From NCBI GenBank assembly GCA_004009845.1, contig RMBW01000044.1, forward strand, positions 177,662-241,661: a DNA stretch of 64,000 nt, read 5' to 3'. The position numbers and the translations under genes were made by a program. The DNA comes from Davidsoniella eucalypti (Eukaryota; Ascomycota; Sordariomycetes; Microascales; Ceratocystidaceae). Shown here piece after piece: positions 1 through 11,800 of the stretch (the first letter of the stretch is position 1; each line of letters starts with the position of its first letter). Under the pieces are notes generated by a model. It was given only the letters and a program-made list of their open reading frames with translations, was not told where the DNA came from and did no database searches.

Positions 1-883
1 AGACAAAGAACGGCGATGTTAATGCCCTATATGAAGAAAAGGAGCTGTGGATGAAATACAGCATCTTCTACGAGTCTTACCGCAAGTCCTACTGGTGGGT
101 GTTCGTGCCCACCATCGCCTACGCCTTTCTAAAGGGTGTGACACTCGCTGCCATGGATGGCCAGGGCCGTGCTCAGACCGGTGTGCAGCTGACTGTCGAG
201 GCTCTCATGCTACTCGTCTTGGCGACGTGCTGCCCCTTCGAGCGCCGCTCCGGTAACATTATCAACATCGCCATTCAGGTTGTCAGAGTCTTGTCAGTTG
301 CCTGTGTTCTCGTCTTCGTTGAAGAGTTTGGCATCAGTGAGACTACCCAGACTGCGACTGGTGTGGTGATTATTGTTATCCAGTCTTTACTCACTGGCGC
401 GTTGGCCATCCTCATTGTCTGGAATGCTATCAACCAGTGTACCAAGATGAACCCCCACCGCAAGCGCAGAAAGGATGCTGGTAAGTCCCGATAATGAAAA
501 CTAAAAAAATTACTTTTATGGCTATGATGACTACAGAACGGCATATGCTAACCACTATGACTTTAATAGAAAAACGCCTGGGCCATCGTGACACCCTAAC
601 TCCCATGGGTCCTTCCACTCCCTTTTACGAAGATGACAAGTTTGATCCCGATGCGATGAAGCTCGATCTGGAAAAGCACACCAAGGATAGCGACGGCAGC
701 TCCAAGGCCAAGAACGATGCTGGTCTATTGAGCGTCAATGACTTCAAGCATCTCGGAAGACCAACAACACCGGTCAACGGTGATCGCGATTCGCTAATTA
801 GCAACGCGGCGCCAATCGGTGTCCTAGATTCCGAGTCCAGCACTTGTCGCAAGAGCAAACTTGGTCAATCAAACGGATACTAA
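1..883 (+). CDS. TRP-like / Flc-family membrane protein, C-terminal part (5' truncated by window edge)
   Basis: The open frame runs off the left edge (codons in frame from base 3), so only the C-terminal part is present. Exons are 1-480 and 570-883. The intron 481-569 has donor GTAAGT, a TGCTAAC branch site and acceptor ATAG, and joining makes KRRKDAEKRLGHRDTLTP. The first exon begins with an aromatic stretch (ESYRKSYWWVFVP) and then has several hydrophobic membrane segments. A basic juxtamembrane NPHRKRRKD motif and an acidic/Ser-rich cytosolic tail follow. A multi-pass core followed by an HRKRR-DTLTP tail is how I recall the fungal TRP-like family that includes the Flc proteins (FAD/Ca2+ handling in ER or cell-wall maintenance). 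The family call is recognition by eye; the substrate cannot be inferred. The true start lies outside the window. Confidence 0.75.
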
Positions 884-1913
884 CTTGGCTCTCATTTTCT
901 TATATCTTACAAATCTACACAACACAATCACAATACATAAAATAGGGACAACAAATATGTTACATCTGGGAACTATCGTGAACTAGCCCGTTTGCAGACT
1001 AGCTAGCGTAGATGGGATGTGGAGGTAATAGCTGATGTTGTTGTAGTTCTCGGATGTAATTCAAGTCGTTTCCTTTTCTTTTCTTCTCATAATTTTCCAT
1101 TGCCCTTTCCCATTTTCAATGTCTTTTATCATCGTCTTCTCACTGAAGAATTAGGGTTGGAAGCTCTCGCGGACCGACAGAACAGTCTTTGCGCGGACGA
1201 GGCTCAGTTTTGCATACTTGTTTTCTTTTGGGGTTTCTCTGGCTTTAAATTCAGATTCCCTTGTTTCTTTTGTCTATCCTTTTGTTATTTCTTTCTGGTT
1301 TTCAAATTTTCAAACTTTTCCTAAATTTTTTTGGGTTTTACATATCAGATCAAATCTTCTTTACCACTGCTATTGGCCGTTCGAAAACCCAGGTTTTCGT
1401 TTCAATATCGAAGATCTTCGCCCTTTTTAGTTAAACAGCATATACCGCACACCACCAAATTACGATTTACGACGTCCTCTCAAGCCGTCTGCAAGCTTGC
1501 AAAAGTGAATGTCGTGAATTGTACAAATTATGAGTCGTGTAGATGTATGTATTTGTAGTTTTCATGTGTTGTCTTCGGATGAAAGCTGCCACAGTGTGAC
1601 ACAGTTTTCTTAAACATATGCACTGTATAGAGCATTGCCATGCTATATGCTACGCGGGGTTGATGGCGCATTCCTGTGCGCCGCACTGTGCAATCACCCC
1701 ACTCTTGACCACTGCGTCTGTTTTGTCGATGCCAATGAACTAACTCTTGTAAAGAATTAGCCGAAACCAAGCGTCTTATATCTTTGCCTGTTATATTTTT
1801 TTTTAAATACTTTTTGTTCTACATAGAAAAAAATAGGTGCATATTGGAGTCCACAATTGTGCCTACTGATATATTTACCGCTTAACACCCATAATATATA
1901 TATTTCCCCCTTT
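884..1913. other. intergenic, 3' flank of the Flc-like gene and 5' flank of PPE1
   Basis: About 1 kb between two same-strand genes. It is T-rich from about 1060 to 1350 and has no open frame with codon use or motifs like its neighbours. Just upstream of the PPE1 start are a T-run and an ATAATATATATA stretch (about 1890-1902), which could serve as an AT-rich core promoter. I see no RNA gene here. Confidence 0.4.
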
Positions 1914-3419
1914 ATGAGCGAATTGCAGAAGCACTGGGCCAAGGCGAAGATGGCCCATCTGGCGGGGCTAGAGGCTGATCTGCCTGCTTTCGTGGAGGAG
2001 GAGGAAGAGGGGAAGGGCGATGGGGTCGACAAGACGGACGAGGCAGACGAAGCGAAAGATGAGCTGCGGGAGCTGTATTCGGACGGAGACATGACGGAGA
2101 CGGAACAGACGGCGGATGATGACTCGTCGTCGGCGTCATCGGCGTCTTCAACCGGCACGGTGATACCCTCGCCAGGCCGAGGACTCTTTGCACGGAGTAT
2201 GGGGTGAGTGATCCTAAACATTGCCCCGACGTAACCAGGCCAAGCGAAGCCAAAAAAAAACCCCAACCGTCTATCTCTTTTCTTCTTTTTTTTTGCTAAC
2301 TGAAACCTAACATCATTTTGTCTGTTCGTCATTATTGCAGACCACCAGCACGCGGCCACTCTCTCGGGCCGATTCCATGGACGACGTATTTCGAGCGTGA
2401 GCTCACCCTGGAACTCCCAACCGCCGACTTCCACGTGTACCTCAACTCGCCAGCCGAGAAAGCCCCGCTGTTCGTACTGCACCACGGCGCCGGCTCCTCC
2501 GGTCTCTCCTTTGGTCTCCTAGCCTCCGAGATCCGCAAACGCATACCGCTAGCTGGTATACTATGTGCCGACGCACGATTCCACGGCGAGACGCGGGACA
2601 AGTTGCCCGCGCTGGATCTGACGCTGCCGCGATTGGCCCAGGACTTGTTGGATGTCGTTCATGCTACTGCGCGCGTTATGCATTGGCCCGCTCTGCCGCC
2701 CGTCGTACTCGTCGGCCACTCGCTCGGTGGTGCCGTCGTCACGCATGCCGCGCTAGGTAGTAGTATAGGTCTAACAGCACCCCTAGCCGCTGAGCAGGTG
2801 CTAGGTATCGTGGTTTTAGACGTGGTCGAAGGATCTGCTATGGATGCGTTGGCTAGCATGTCGACATACCTGGCTACGAGACCGGCGGGCTTTGCTACGG
2901 TTAGTTCGAGCATCGATTGGCATGTTCGTAGTCGTACTCTGCGGAACACTTTGGCCGCTCGTGGCTCGGTCCCGGGCTTGCTCCGGCGTGATGAGGCGGA
3001 GGATACGGCTCGGCCGTGGCGCTGGCGCACCGAGTTGAACAAGACACAGCCGTTCTGGGAGGGCTGGTTCAAGGGCTTGAGCAGCAAGTTCTTGAAGGCC
3101 AAGGGCGGAAAGCTTTTGTTGCTGGCCGGCACGGATCGGCTGGATACGGAGCTTACGATTGGTCAGATGCAAGGTATGTCGCTCAAAGATCGACTGGTTT
3201 ATAGCTTAGCTCAGATGGATCTTACTAACGATATATTGTGTTATATATGTAGGAAAATACGCACTACAAGTCTTCCCGGAAGCTGGCCATTTCATCCACG
3301 AGGATATTCCGGAGAAAACAGCTGTCTCGCTGGTGGATTTCTATAAGCGCAATGATAGATCACAACTTGTGCTGCCACCAAAGGTTTCCGAGCTTCTCAA
3401 ACAGGGGAAGCGCATATAA
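1914..3419 (+). CDS. PPE1: Protein phosphatase methylesterase 1 (PPE1/PME-1), alpha/beta hydrolase
   Basis: Exons 1914-2203, 2341-3173 and 3253-3419 give 429 residues. Both introns are canonical (GTGAGT...GCAG; GTATGT...GTAG, with a CTTACTAAC branch site in the second). The N-terminus (MSELQKHWAKAKMAHL) leads into an acidic/Ser-rich stretch and the motif SSASSASSTGT-IPSP, then PIPWTTYFEREL, all typical of fungal PPE1. The hydrolase core has an oxyanion-loop region (FVLHHGAGSSGLSF) and the nucleophile elbow GHSLGG (Ser about 224). The catalytic His lies in PEAGHFIHED near residue 388, encoded by the last exon. In the known family this enzyme removes the C-terminal methyl ester of the PP2A catalytic subunit. 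The length fits fungal orthologues. Start chosen as the first ATG with the conserved N-terminus. Confidence 0.93.
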
Positions 3420-3601
3420 TATAAAGGTAGGACTTTATCTAGAATACACATGCGCGATCTCTAGACAGGATACGAGAAGAAATGCACTCATGGATAGAAT
3501 CAAACAACAAAGCCCTGGTATATTAATATAGAATGCGTCTTAATCATTAAAGAGCCCTTCAGTGCCATGTTTGTTTCATAAAAAGTCTCCTAATCGATGC
3601 T

Positions 3602-5302
3602 TTAGCGGTTGACCTTCCATGTCCAGTCACCCACAGTCCCGTTCATCAGCTTCAGCATGTCGCGCAGCCTATAGTCCTTGATAACCGTCTTCCAGTCGTC
3701 TCGCAGCAATCCATACGATTCGTACGCATTGTCATGCGGTTTTCGTGGATTGATCGCCCAATACCCAAAGTCTGCGTCTACAGCTTCTAGATACCGTACT
3801 AGATTGCGCCAGTAGTTTGCATCGCCTTTGTCTGGCCCTGCAGGCGCTCCGAACTCGCCTATCCAGACCGGTGCCGTACTCTGTTCAAGAAGATACCCCC
3901 AGTTGATGGTCATGTCGTGCGCGAACGAATCGAAGTTACGTAGGGAGTAGCGTCCTGGCAGAGTACCCCAGCCTGACCAACTATAGACGTGGGCACTGTA
4001 AACAAGGCGGCCGGATACAGAAAGTGCAATCGGCCGGTTAGCAACACCGCTGAGATCATTGGCAGAAGACGTGCCTTCAATGACCATGAGCCATTGCCGG
4101 TTTAACATGAGAAGCCGCTCGGATGCTTGTTCAGCTGCATTGGCCCAGGATGACCATGGCATTGTGCCCCAAAGACCGCGGACTTCATTGCGTAGATCGG
4201 CGCCGATAACCAGGGAGTTGTTTATCAACGGCCGCATGATAGTCTCCCAGTTTTCAACCCAATGTTCTGTAGATTGGTGTATAGGGCATACAGGGCCAAG
4301 ATAGCTATTTGTCCAGGCAGCATCACACGGATCGCCATCGCAGCACCACCGGGCACGTGTGATATGGTTATTGACAATGACGGCAATACCTGCAGCCGTT
4401 AGGGCATCGATAACAGCCCAAAAGATATCTAGGGCACGTTTTCCCGCCAAGTCTGGGTTTGCAGCAATATTACGTGCTGGTATATGTGGGTTGACATTGA
4501 CGAGCTCGTCGCTGTACGGAAGTCGCACAGAGTTGAAGCCCATATCACGAATTAGCTCGGCGATCTCCGAGCGATGGCGCACGTCGAGACCGCCTGGAAC
4601 AAAGAGCTCGTCACTGGCGCCATACCAGTTGACAGAGGATAGTTTGAATCGACGGTTGGTTTGGTCTACAATGTTGCGGCCATCGGCGCGGAAGGGTAGG
4701 CTGAAGTTGGTCGCTAGTAGATCTGGCCGATACGGAGGAATGGTGAAGTTGTGGTGTCCGGTATAATCGGGCATCCACGGCGCGGCCATGCCAGGGCCCG
4801 GCGGAAAGAAGATGCGCAACGCAAATACCAAGAATAGAAATGCTGCAAATAATATGACCGTGATGACGGGATGATTCTTGATAGGCCATACTAAGAAATG
4901 GCAGCAGGTCTTGGTAGAGCGCCACGCTAGAGCGCGGATCTCTGTCCAGTTTGGGGCATAGTGGCTACTATATATCGTGTCCCGATGGGTCCGGCGAAGT
5001 AGAGGAGACTGTTCAGTAGACACTTCAGCGCTCGTCGAGCTAACATTGCTAAGACGACTAGGCGAGTCTGCCGGCTGTTGCGGCTCGTTGCCTATCTGTT
5101 TTGTGGAAGATGGCTGTGGCGGTGAATCCATGTATTCCTCGTTCACATCTGTAGCCGGATTGCTACTGCTAGGCTTGGCCGGCGATGGAGGACATAAGCC
5201 GATGATGGCTTCGTCGTTAAGTGTGCGAGTGTTCGGCGTTGAAATAGGGCTAGCAAACAGCCAGCTAGTTAGGGCCTGCATCTGATATATTTGGAGTAGC
5301 AA
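3602..5302 (-). CDS. Membrane-anchored GH5-type glycoside hydrolase (cellulase superfamily)
   Basis: Single uninterrupted frame of 566 residues. Residues 1-140 are polar and Ser/Pro-rich with no signal peptide. One transmembrane helix follows (about 146-166, VITVILFAAFLFLVF...), so I infer a type II protein with the catalytic domain outside the cytosol. The domain (about 190-540) shows GH5 hallmarks: LSSVNWYGAS, RDMGFNSVRLPYSDE, VIVNNH, an acid/base Glu in GADLRNEVRG (E373) and a nucleophile Glu in VWIGEFG (E483). In fungi such anchored GH5 proteins act on cell-wall or extracellular beta-glucans, but the substrate cannot be read from sequence. A TATA-like element sits only 34-43 nt upstream of the first ATG, so the second Met (position 5281, MQALTSW) may be the real start. 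Confidence 0.85.
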   Translation of the reverse strand: MLLQIYQMQALTSWLFASPISTPNTRTLNDEAIIGLCPPSPAKPSSSNPATDVNEEYMDSPPQPSSTKQIGNEPQQPADSPSRLSNVSSTSAEVSTEQSPLLRRTHRDTIYSSHYAPNWTEIRALAWRSTKTCCHFLVWPIKNHPVITVILFAAFLFLVFALRIFFPPGPGMAAPWMPDYTGHHNFTIPPYRPDLLATNFSLPFRADGRNIVDQTNRRFKLSSVNWYGASDELFVPGGLDVRHRSEIAELIRDMGFNSVRLPYSDELVNVNPHIPARNIAANPDLAGKRALDIFWAVIDALTAAGIAVIVNNHITRARWCCDGDPCDAAWTNSYLGPVCPIHQSTEHWVENWETIMRPLINNSLVIGADLRNEVRGLWGTMPWSSWANAAEQASERLLMLNRQWLMVIEGTSSANDLSGVANRPIALSVSGRLVYSAHVYSWSGWGTLPGRYSLRNFDSFAHDMTINWGYLLEQSTAPVWIGEFGAPAGPDKGDANYWRNLVRYLEAVDADFGYWAINPRKPHDNAYESYGLLRDDWKTVIKDYRLRDMLKLMNGTVGDWTWKVNR

Positions 5303-5335
5303 TCTCTATCAAGAAAGAAGCTTTCAGTACCCAAA

Positions 5336-5345
5336 ATATATATAA
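5336..5345 (-). promoter_or_regulatory. TATA-like element upstream of the GH5 gene
   Basis: Alternating TA run (TTATATATAT on the minus strand) 34-43 nt upstream of the first ATG of the GH5 gene. If it positions transcription about 30 nt downstream, the leader to that ATG would be nearly absent, which favours the Met at 5281. Motif match only. Confidence 0.35.
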
Positions 5346-6094
5346 GCTTAGATTGATACTCTTCTTGCGGCAAGGCCTAATATTGAAGCCCTAGTCAGAA
5401 GGTTGGTCAGCTATGTTGTCAATATACAGTCTAGCTATCTAGATTTTAGGCTCTGATGTCATACTTGAATGGCATAAGCCAGGAACAAGAACAGAAACAG
5501 CCAATGCCACCAAATTCAGCACGTGGCCTGGGAAACAAGAATTAAAATAGATGGCAGCGACTTGAATCGAGTTGGCAATGTTTACTGTGTGAGTAAGAAA
5601 TGCGATAATAATTGTCATAGATATTTGGCTAGTGGCAATTGCGGATAGAAATGCTGATGCAAAGAAAAGATTCAATGTCTAGATAACCGTAATACGATCA
5701 TGGTGTAAAAAAACAAACTTGATATAACAAAAAAACGAAAAATACTCTTTCATATGTGTTTTTTTATAAAAATATCAGATCCAGCTCACACAAAATAATG
5801 ATGTTTCCAAGTAAACAATCGGCTTCGTTGGAGGCCGACCTTTGATTAAATCTCAAAGAAGAAGTCTCGGAGCTTTCGGCATTTTTTACAGTACGCCATT
5901 TCTATATCAGGCTATTGCATCACCACGTTTGGTAGTTGGTGTTTAGCACTATTTCACTATTTTGCACCAGGGTTTGGTTATAGTATATGACTCTGCATTA
6001 ATATTGCACGCGAATGCTTCCTATATTGCGGTGAGCAACCGCCGAAAATACAACTAATTTACGATAGAAGATGGTTATGTACCAGACGCCGGTT

Positions 6095-6117
6095 CCCCCC
6101 CCCCCCTCCCCAAAAAA
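6095..6117. repeat. C12-T-C4-A6 homopolymer element, copy 1
   Basis: Twelve C residues, a T, four C and six A. A second element with the same order (C16-T-C4-A8) lies at 26343-26371. On the opposite strand both are long G-runs. Seen directly. Confidence 0.8.
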
Positions 6118-6332
6118 CAAAAGAAGATAATACCGAGAATGAACAGAAAAGAAAAAAAACAAAGGAAAGTTACCAAGGCGGAGGGGCCATGATGTGATGC
6201 GCGTGGTGAGAATAATGAATGAAAAGGCTACAATGGAGGTAGCCGCGATATCTGCCTCAACAGGCAGTTCGTGAATCGCTATGATGGCTATGGTGAGTGA
6301 TGGACATAAAGAGTTACAGATACAGGTGCAGC

Positions 6333-8286
6333 CTATATGCTGTTCATGCCCAACGGGTTAGGCTCAGTGCTTTCGCGACCGGCTCGGCTACCTCCAGGGC
6401 TCCATGCCGGCGGCGGCGATCTTGGTGGCGGCGATTTCGGAGGTGGGGATTTCGGAGGTGGTGATCTCGGAGGCAGGCTATAAGTAACACGAGACGGACT
6501 GCCTGGTGGAGGCGGCGACCGAGAACCACCCTTGGGGTTGCTGAACGACCTGCTTGGCGCATGGTACCGGGCAGCGGAGCCGAAGTAGTCGGGCGTACGG
6601 CGGCCGCTCTCGGGCTCATCCTCGGCGATGGCTGGGGGGCTGCTGACGCTAGCGTTGCTGAAATGGCGGCGATGGTCGGCAAATGGACTGTCTAGAGTCG
6701 AGGCAAGCTTTTCGTTGTACGGCGATATGGTAGCCTCGGTGTACGGGCTGATGGGGCTCTTGCCATCACTGCCGACGGCCACGGAGGTCAGTACTGGAGC
6801 TGGACGCGTCAGGTTCAACGTTGTAGCCACCGACTGCGTACGTGTGTTACCTGAACCGGTCTCGCGCGATAGAAGTTCGTATGCCTTGCTGTTTAGAGTT
6901 GCGTCCTTGGACACGAACTCAACAGTGTCCTTTTTGCGGCCTAGCAGGCCCATAAACACTTCTCTCCAGCCGGTCAGCATACTCCAGGTACCGAGCAGCA
7001 GCAGGAGCCATACGCCGTTGATTGTTAGCAGCATTAGCACGGCGATGATTGTAGGCATGGGTACGACCAAGTCAGTAGCTTCGTCAAGACAACCAGCCTT
7101 TACACCACCACTAGCTACAATACACTCAATCCAAGTTTGGGCCTTGGCGGGGTGCTGACGCGCAGCTTCCATTGTGCGATCCTGGAACACAAAAACAACG
7201 CTGAAGAAGATGACATCAACGAGAATCAGCAGCACAATAGTGATACCACGCCATTGCAACTGGATCACGCGCTTGACACGGCGGTATGCCTGGCGTGGCG
7301 AGATGTTGGTGTGCACACTGGTCGAGTAGCCAACCGGCATACCAGAGCCCTCGGTGGTCGAAGAGCTGTCCGCCAACGACGCCAGATAGACGCGGATACA
7401 GTAGGCAAAGGTACTAAACTGCAACAGTACGGTGAAACCAGAGAAAACCAGCATTGGAATCCAGAAGTCGGCCAGCGAGTTGCTGTGGTTGATGTGGCAC
7501 GTCTGGCCAAAACGGAACGACACGCCGCTGAAGTTTACGGCCATGGCCACCACTATCACGGGGATAAGCCAGCCGGCAGCTTGGGCGCCCAGCATGAAGC
7601 TACGGCCGACTACCACTTGCCAGCAGATCTGAAGGTGTAGAGAAAGCGCACGCAGGAAAACCCACATGATACCGGCAAAGCCACCCAGCATCAGCAGAGT
7701 GCCAGAGGCGCCACATACAGAGCTTGTCGACATATCGTTGGGCGTGATTTCGTTGATACATTGCTCAGGGTCAGCGGCTAGAGGAATGACAAAGCCCATC
7801 TATGCACAAGCAAGAAGAAAGAGTTAGCCAAGAAGCACAAAAGAGACGACGAGAAACGAAGAATCTTACGTTCATGATCAACACGGCCAGTGTCAGCGAG
7901 ATGCTAAGGTAGTGGCGGTGCGTCTTTTCCACGGGCAGGAATAGCCATGAAGCTAGTAGAGCTATACAGCAAGCCGTGCTGACGACGCTGATCCAGTCGG
8001 CCGTGGTAGCCAGCGTGTCGAACCTGTCTGGATACACCCAGTCAACCAATGGGCAGGGCATGCAGCAGGTGAGATTGCTGAGCTCGCTCATGGTCTGACA
8101 GAGGCGGCCATCAATGACTGAAACAAGAATGCAGTGTTAGTGACAGTCTCCATGGTCCAAGTAAACAACAACAACAAGAATGATAGCAAGCCGGACACAC
8201 TTACAGCCGTCGGTGAGGGGAAACGAGTCCTGGTTGTAGAACGGCACTGGGCAGCCATCTCGCAACTGCTCCGTGTAGGACGCCAT
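6333..8286 (-). CDS. Fungal Frizzled/Smoothened-like seven-transmembrane receptor protein
   Basis: Exons on the minus strand: 8286-8205, 8117-7870 and 7799-6333, giving 598 residues. Introns are GTAAGT...TTCAG and GTAAGA...CATAG, and all joins keep frame. The N-terminus (MASYTEQLRDGCPVPFY...) leads to a Cys-rich segment (LTCCMPCPLVDWVYP) and then seven hydrophobic helices. Motifs I recall from this fungal family are HRHYLSISLTLAV, FVIPLAADPEQCINEITPND, SLHLQICWQVV, CHINHSNSLADFW and RRVKRVIQLQWRGI. The cytosolic tail of about 200 residues is Ser/Pro-rich and ends with repeated SPPPKSPPPRS units. Such proteins are annotated as Frizzled-like GPCR-type membrane proteins in ascomycetes; ligand and G-protein coupling are unknown. 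The first exon was chosen because it restores the start Met and the conserved Cys cluster. Confidence 0.8.
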
Positions 8287-8762
8287 TTTGATGTGTCGAG
8301 AGCGTGTCCAGTAGAAGCTTCCGGTTGTCGATTAGGGCGCTCACGGCGTAGGCCGCAGGAGACTATGTCGGGTTGTGTTGATTCTTTCGTCGTGGCGGCA
8401 GAGATGAGATAGACAAAAGCAGCCGGGATAGATAGAGGTTGTCGTCGATGGTGTAAGTGAAGCTTGGACGCTTTTTATTTTATTTTATAGATGTCTAGTC
8501 CCAAGCAGTCTTTTGGGAGGCAGAAGTACCAGTCTGTCTGGCTCGTAAGGCTTTGAATGATGCTTCAAAGGCGGCACTGATGGTGCAAACACACAATAGA
8601 ATGTACAAGAGAGACCGAGCGATGTTATGCTGTTTCTGCGCTTGCAAAAGAAGAAGTTCAAAGTTGACAGCAGGGCAACACAGCCAATGTAAGACGGCGT
8701 CAAAAAGAAGAGCAGGCGAAGACGGCTTCCCAAGTCGACTCCGGCGGGCACTGGCCTTTAAT

Positions 8763-8852
8763 ACTAAGAGAACTAAGAGGACTAAGAGAACTAAGAGAGC
8801 TAAGAGAACTAAGAGAACTAAGAGAGCTAAGAGAACTAAGAGAACTAAGAGA
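8763..8852. repeat. 9-bp minisatellite, ten units
   Basis: Ten tandem copies of a 9-bp unit (ACTAAGAGA, with A-to-G changes in position 1 of units 5 and 8 and in the last position of unit 2). On the minus strand it encodes a Leu/Ser-rich run and on the plus strand a Thr-Lys-Arg run, so the open frames across it are by-products. Confidence 0.95.
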
Positions 8853-11800
8853 TTGATACTCAGATGCCGTCCCAAAGTGACGTTGGCAGCCATCTCTGCT
8901 TCTTTTTTGCTTTCGGTTCCTGCTGCCCTTGCTTTCCGATTCGTGTTGTAGTAGCATCCCAAGACATAAAAGAAAGGCATAAAACAAAACAAGTATAATA
9001 AATTAAATAAACTATCGAAAAAAGAGAGAACTAACGAGCAAGGGGGTTCACAGGATACCGGCCCTGTGCATGGAGATGGGCATATCCTGGTCCTCTGATA
9101 CTACGTTTTTTTTATATATTTCCAACAGCAATTCTTTTATTCTTTTTTTTTTCTCAGCGGCCCTGGTCTTGTTAGTCAGCTTTTCTCTCTTCAGGCAACA
9201 AAAACAAACAAGACCGCTCTAAGAGGCTGCAGGAAAGTGGGCCACGCAGGGCAGTCTTCTGGTTGCTCAGTGGATTTATCTCCAGAACCTGCTGATTTGC
9301 CTGGCAGTTGGTTTTCTGGCCACTCATTGGACTTTGTCTTGTATGGGCATCCAAACGCCCTCTTATAGCTTCCAGTATTGTTGCCTCGCAAGTCGGGCAA
9401 CCTTCTATCTGTTTTTTCCTGCTCTCTTCCTCTCCAACTTGGCATCTATCGCTCCAACCAACCAACCGCATTGTTACACGGATTGCCGTGAAATTGGCTG
9501 GTAAGCCGAATACATTATATTGGCGGGCTGCCGCATCGTTGGCTGTTGGGAAATTCGAGAACATATGACGCTGCCTCTAAGCCAACCGCCTGTAGCTTTT
9601 AAGATTGGAGCCCCTGGAACAGATTGGCCTTGGTCTACAGCGCTTGGCGGCAGCTCATGCTCAGTGTTTAGCTGGCTTAGTGTCGTTCTTAGCGTTCTCT
9701 TTAGCGGCCTAAGCTTCTGAAAGCTTTTGCTTTAATTTGCCGACCTGCTCTGTATTTTCGCCACGCCCCCCAGAGCTAACTGAAAGAGGGCGTTTTCTGC
9801 CCTTTTACTGTCGACACCATAAAGTTAGATGTACGCCCTTTTATCTCCTCGACGTTGATTATAACCTCATATGGTGTCCGATAATGCCAGTGAGAGGGCC
9901 TCATCGTGGCTTTTGCTAGCTAATACACGTAGGCTTACAGAACAACCAACAACTTATGCTGATCCGGCTCCAACATGCTACTAGCGGAAGCCAAGCCAAC
10001 ATCATGTTTGCGTCTTCTCTCTGCCTGCTCCACCGCCTGATCAGCTCCCACGGATATCACCATTCTTTCTGCGCCGTTTGCCTCTCTCTTGTTGTTTTCT
10101 GCCGTGATTGCTACATTGCAATATATTGGGCGCCTCCCAGGCTCTGTTTTCTGCCTTTCCGCCACATGCTGTCACTGTGCGTGCCGTGCCTCGTGAAATG
10201 CAGCCACAGGCCCCAGAACCAGTCTTCCGACAGGCTCTGCAGAGGCTGCCTCCGGCCTGATACGAATCGTCACGATGCTGTTTGTTATGTCGAACCATGG
10301 AATCAATACATAATTTTGGGGATCGGCGTGCTTTATGGTTTGCTTCCACTGGACAGGCCTACTAAGTTTCTCCCATAAAACTAAATATACCTGACATAAA
10401 CACCTTGTAGAGTACGGCATTTCAGGCCTACCAGCTTTTGTTTCGAAGATGCAGGTCGCACCACAAAATAGTATCCAGCTTTGTCCCTTCGATGAGGCTT
10501 CTCAGCTTCTCTTATTCTAGAAACTCTCTCCACAGACCGTTTCCATGTCTACCTCTCCCTTTCGATCGTGGCAAGTTGCTAACAGCCAAGGTATATTCGT
10601 CGATATATGTACAGTGCAGTAGATTCATGACCATATCAAGAGGCCCAGCAAAAGTTCCCGCACCGGTGCTCCCCCGGCAAGTTCTTTTGGGAGTCTTTTT
10701 TATTCTTCTTTTCCTTCTTTTCGTTGGTTCTGCACACGGATGGTACTTGGCATAATGTGATATAACCGCAAAAGGATGGGTTGGAGGTGAGAAACAAGAA
10801 GAGGAAACCAGCATCAATACGGTATAGCTCCTCTTTAGATGCTGCATTTCAGCAGATTAGGTGTACTGGTACGCAGTTTTGTTATACGGCGACCTGCAGA
10901 ACCGCCGGCGGACACAAGAAGCAGGAACAAACGCAAGAGATGCAGTTGGCCAACCCAGTGAATACATGTGACACTTCGATATCTGCGTGTTTGCAGACAA
11001 ATAAACCAACCCGTCGGATAGCACGTTGCCCTGATTCTGTCTGGCTCTTGCTAAACCTGCTATTTGTCCTCTCCGTACACGCCTGTTACTCTTCTTTGGT
11101 TTGGAGAAACGAGGCGGTGTCCAATAGCAGCCGCTATCTGCCTTGCTGTCTACGCTAGCCGCTCTACAGGATTATTACGGATATAGGCACTTACATAGTG
11201 TAGCAAAAGCCCAAGCACGAACAATTCTCCTCTACAGGGTCGAACAGGGCTAGGTCACACGCGTACACAGTTAGGGTTGTCAAGGGCTCTATTTTCTCCG
11301 ATCTTGGCCCTGTACGCCACACCATGTTTTGAGTGCAATTGTGTGATGGGAGACTCTGGATTTTCTATGGTTAGCCCAAGTACTGCTGTTCTGGTTGATC
11401 CAGGCTTTGATTAGAGTTTTGCCTCTCGGGAGCACAACAGGCAAATCAGATCTCTGGAGGGCCATTTCTTGTCACGAATCACGATATCACAGCGCTTGCA
11501 TTTTGACCTCTTGTGAAGTTTCCTTTTCGTATTCAAGCCATCTACTAAAGCGGTACCGAATACACGCTTCCTCCACTTCCCTTTGCTTCTCTCTTTTTTT
11601 TTTCCCCCGGCTTGTTGTTGGTCTCTTTCTCTCCTTGCATGATAGAGGAGCTGGATCCTCACGAAAGAAATCCCTAAGCTGCTCGTCTTCTAGGGGAATT
11701 TGTAGACAACACTCTAGATCCGGAATGGACTGTTTCACGGCCACTAGCGCCATTTTCTTTCCTTTTCTTTCTCTTTTAGTCGTCTTCTACATACAGATAC

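Larger units (their letters stand above)
5303..6332. other. intergenic between convergent-type 3' end of the 7-TM gene and GH5 promoter
   Basis: About 1 kb, AT-rich, without a convincing coding frame. A 78-residue hydrophobic frame at 5439-5675 on the minus strand has no recognisable features. The stretch contains a C-homopolymer element at 6095-6117, listed separately. Confidence 0.4.

Noticed and set aside
1757..2485. 242-codon minus-strand frame over PPE1
   Set aside because: Shadow of PPE1 exon 1; PPE1 has family motifs and proper introns.
8495..8992. 165-codon Leu-rich frame
   Set aside because: Its core is translation of the 9-bp minisatellite, and three overlapping frames are equally open.
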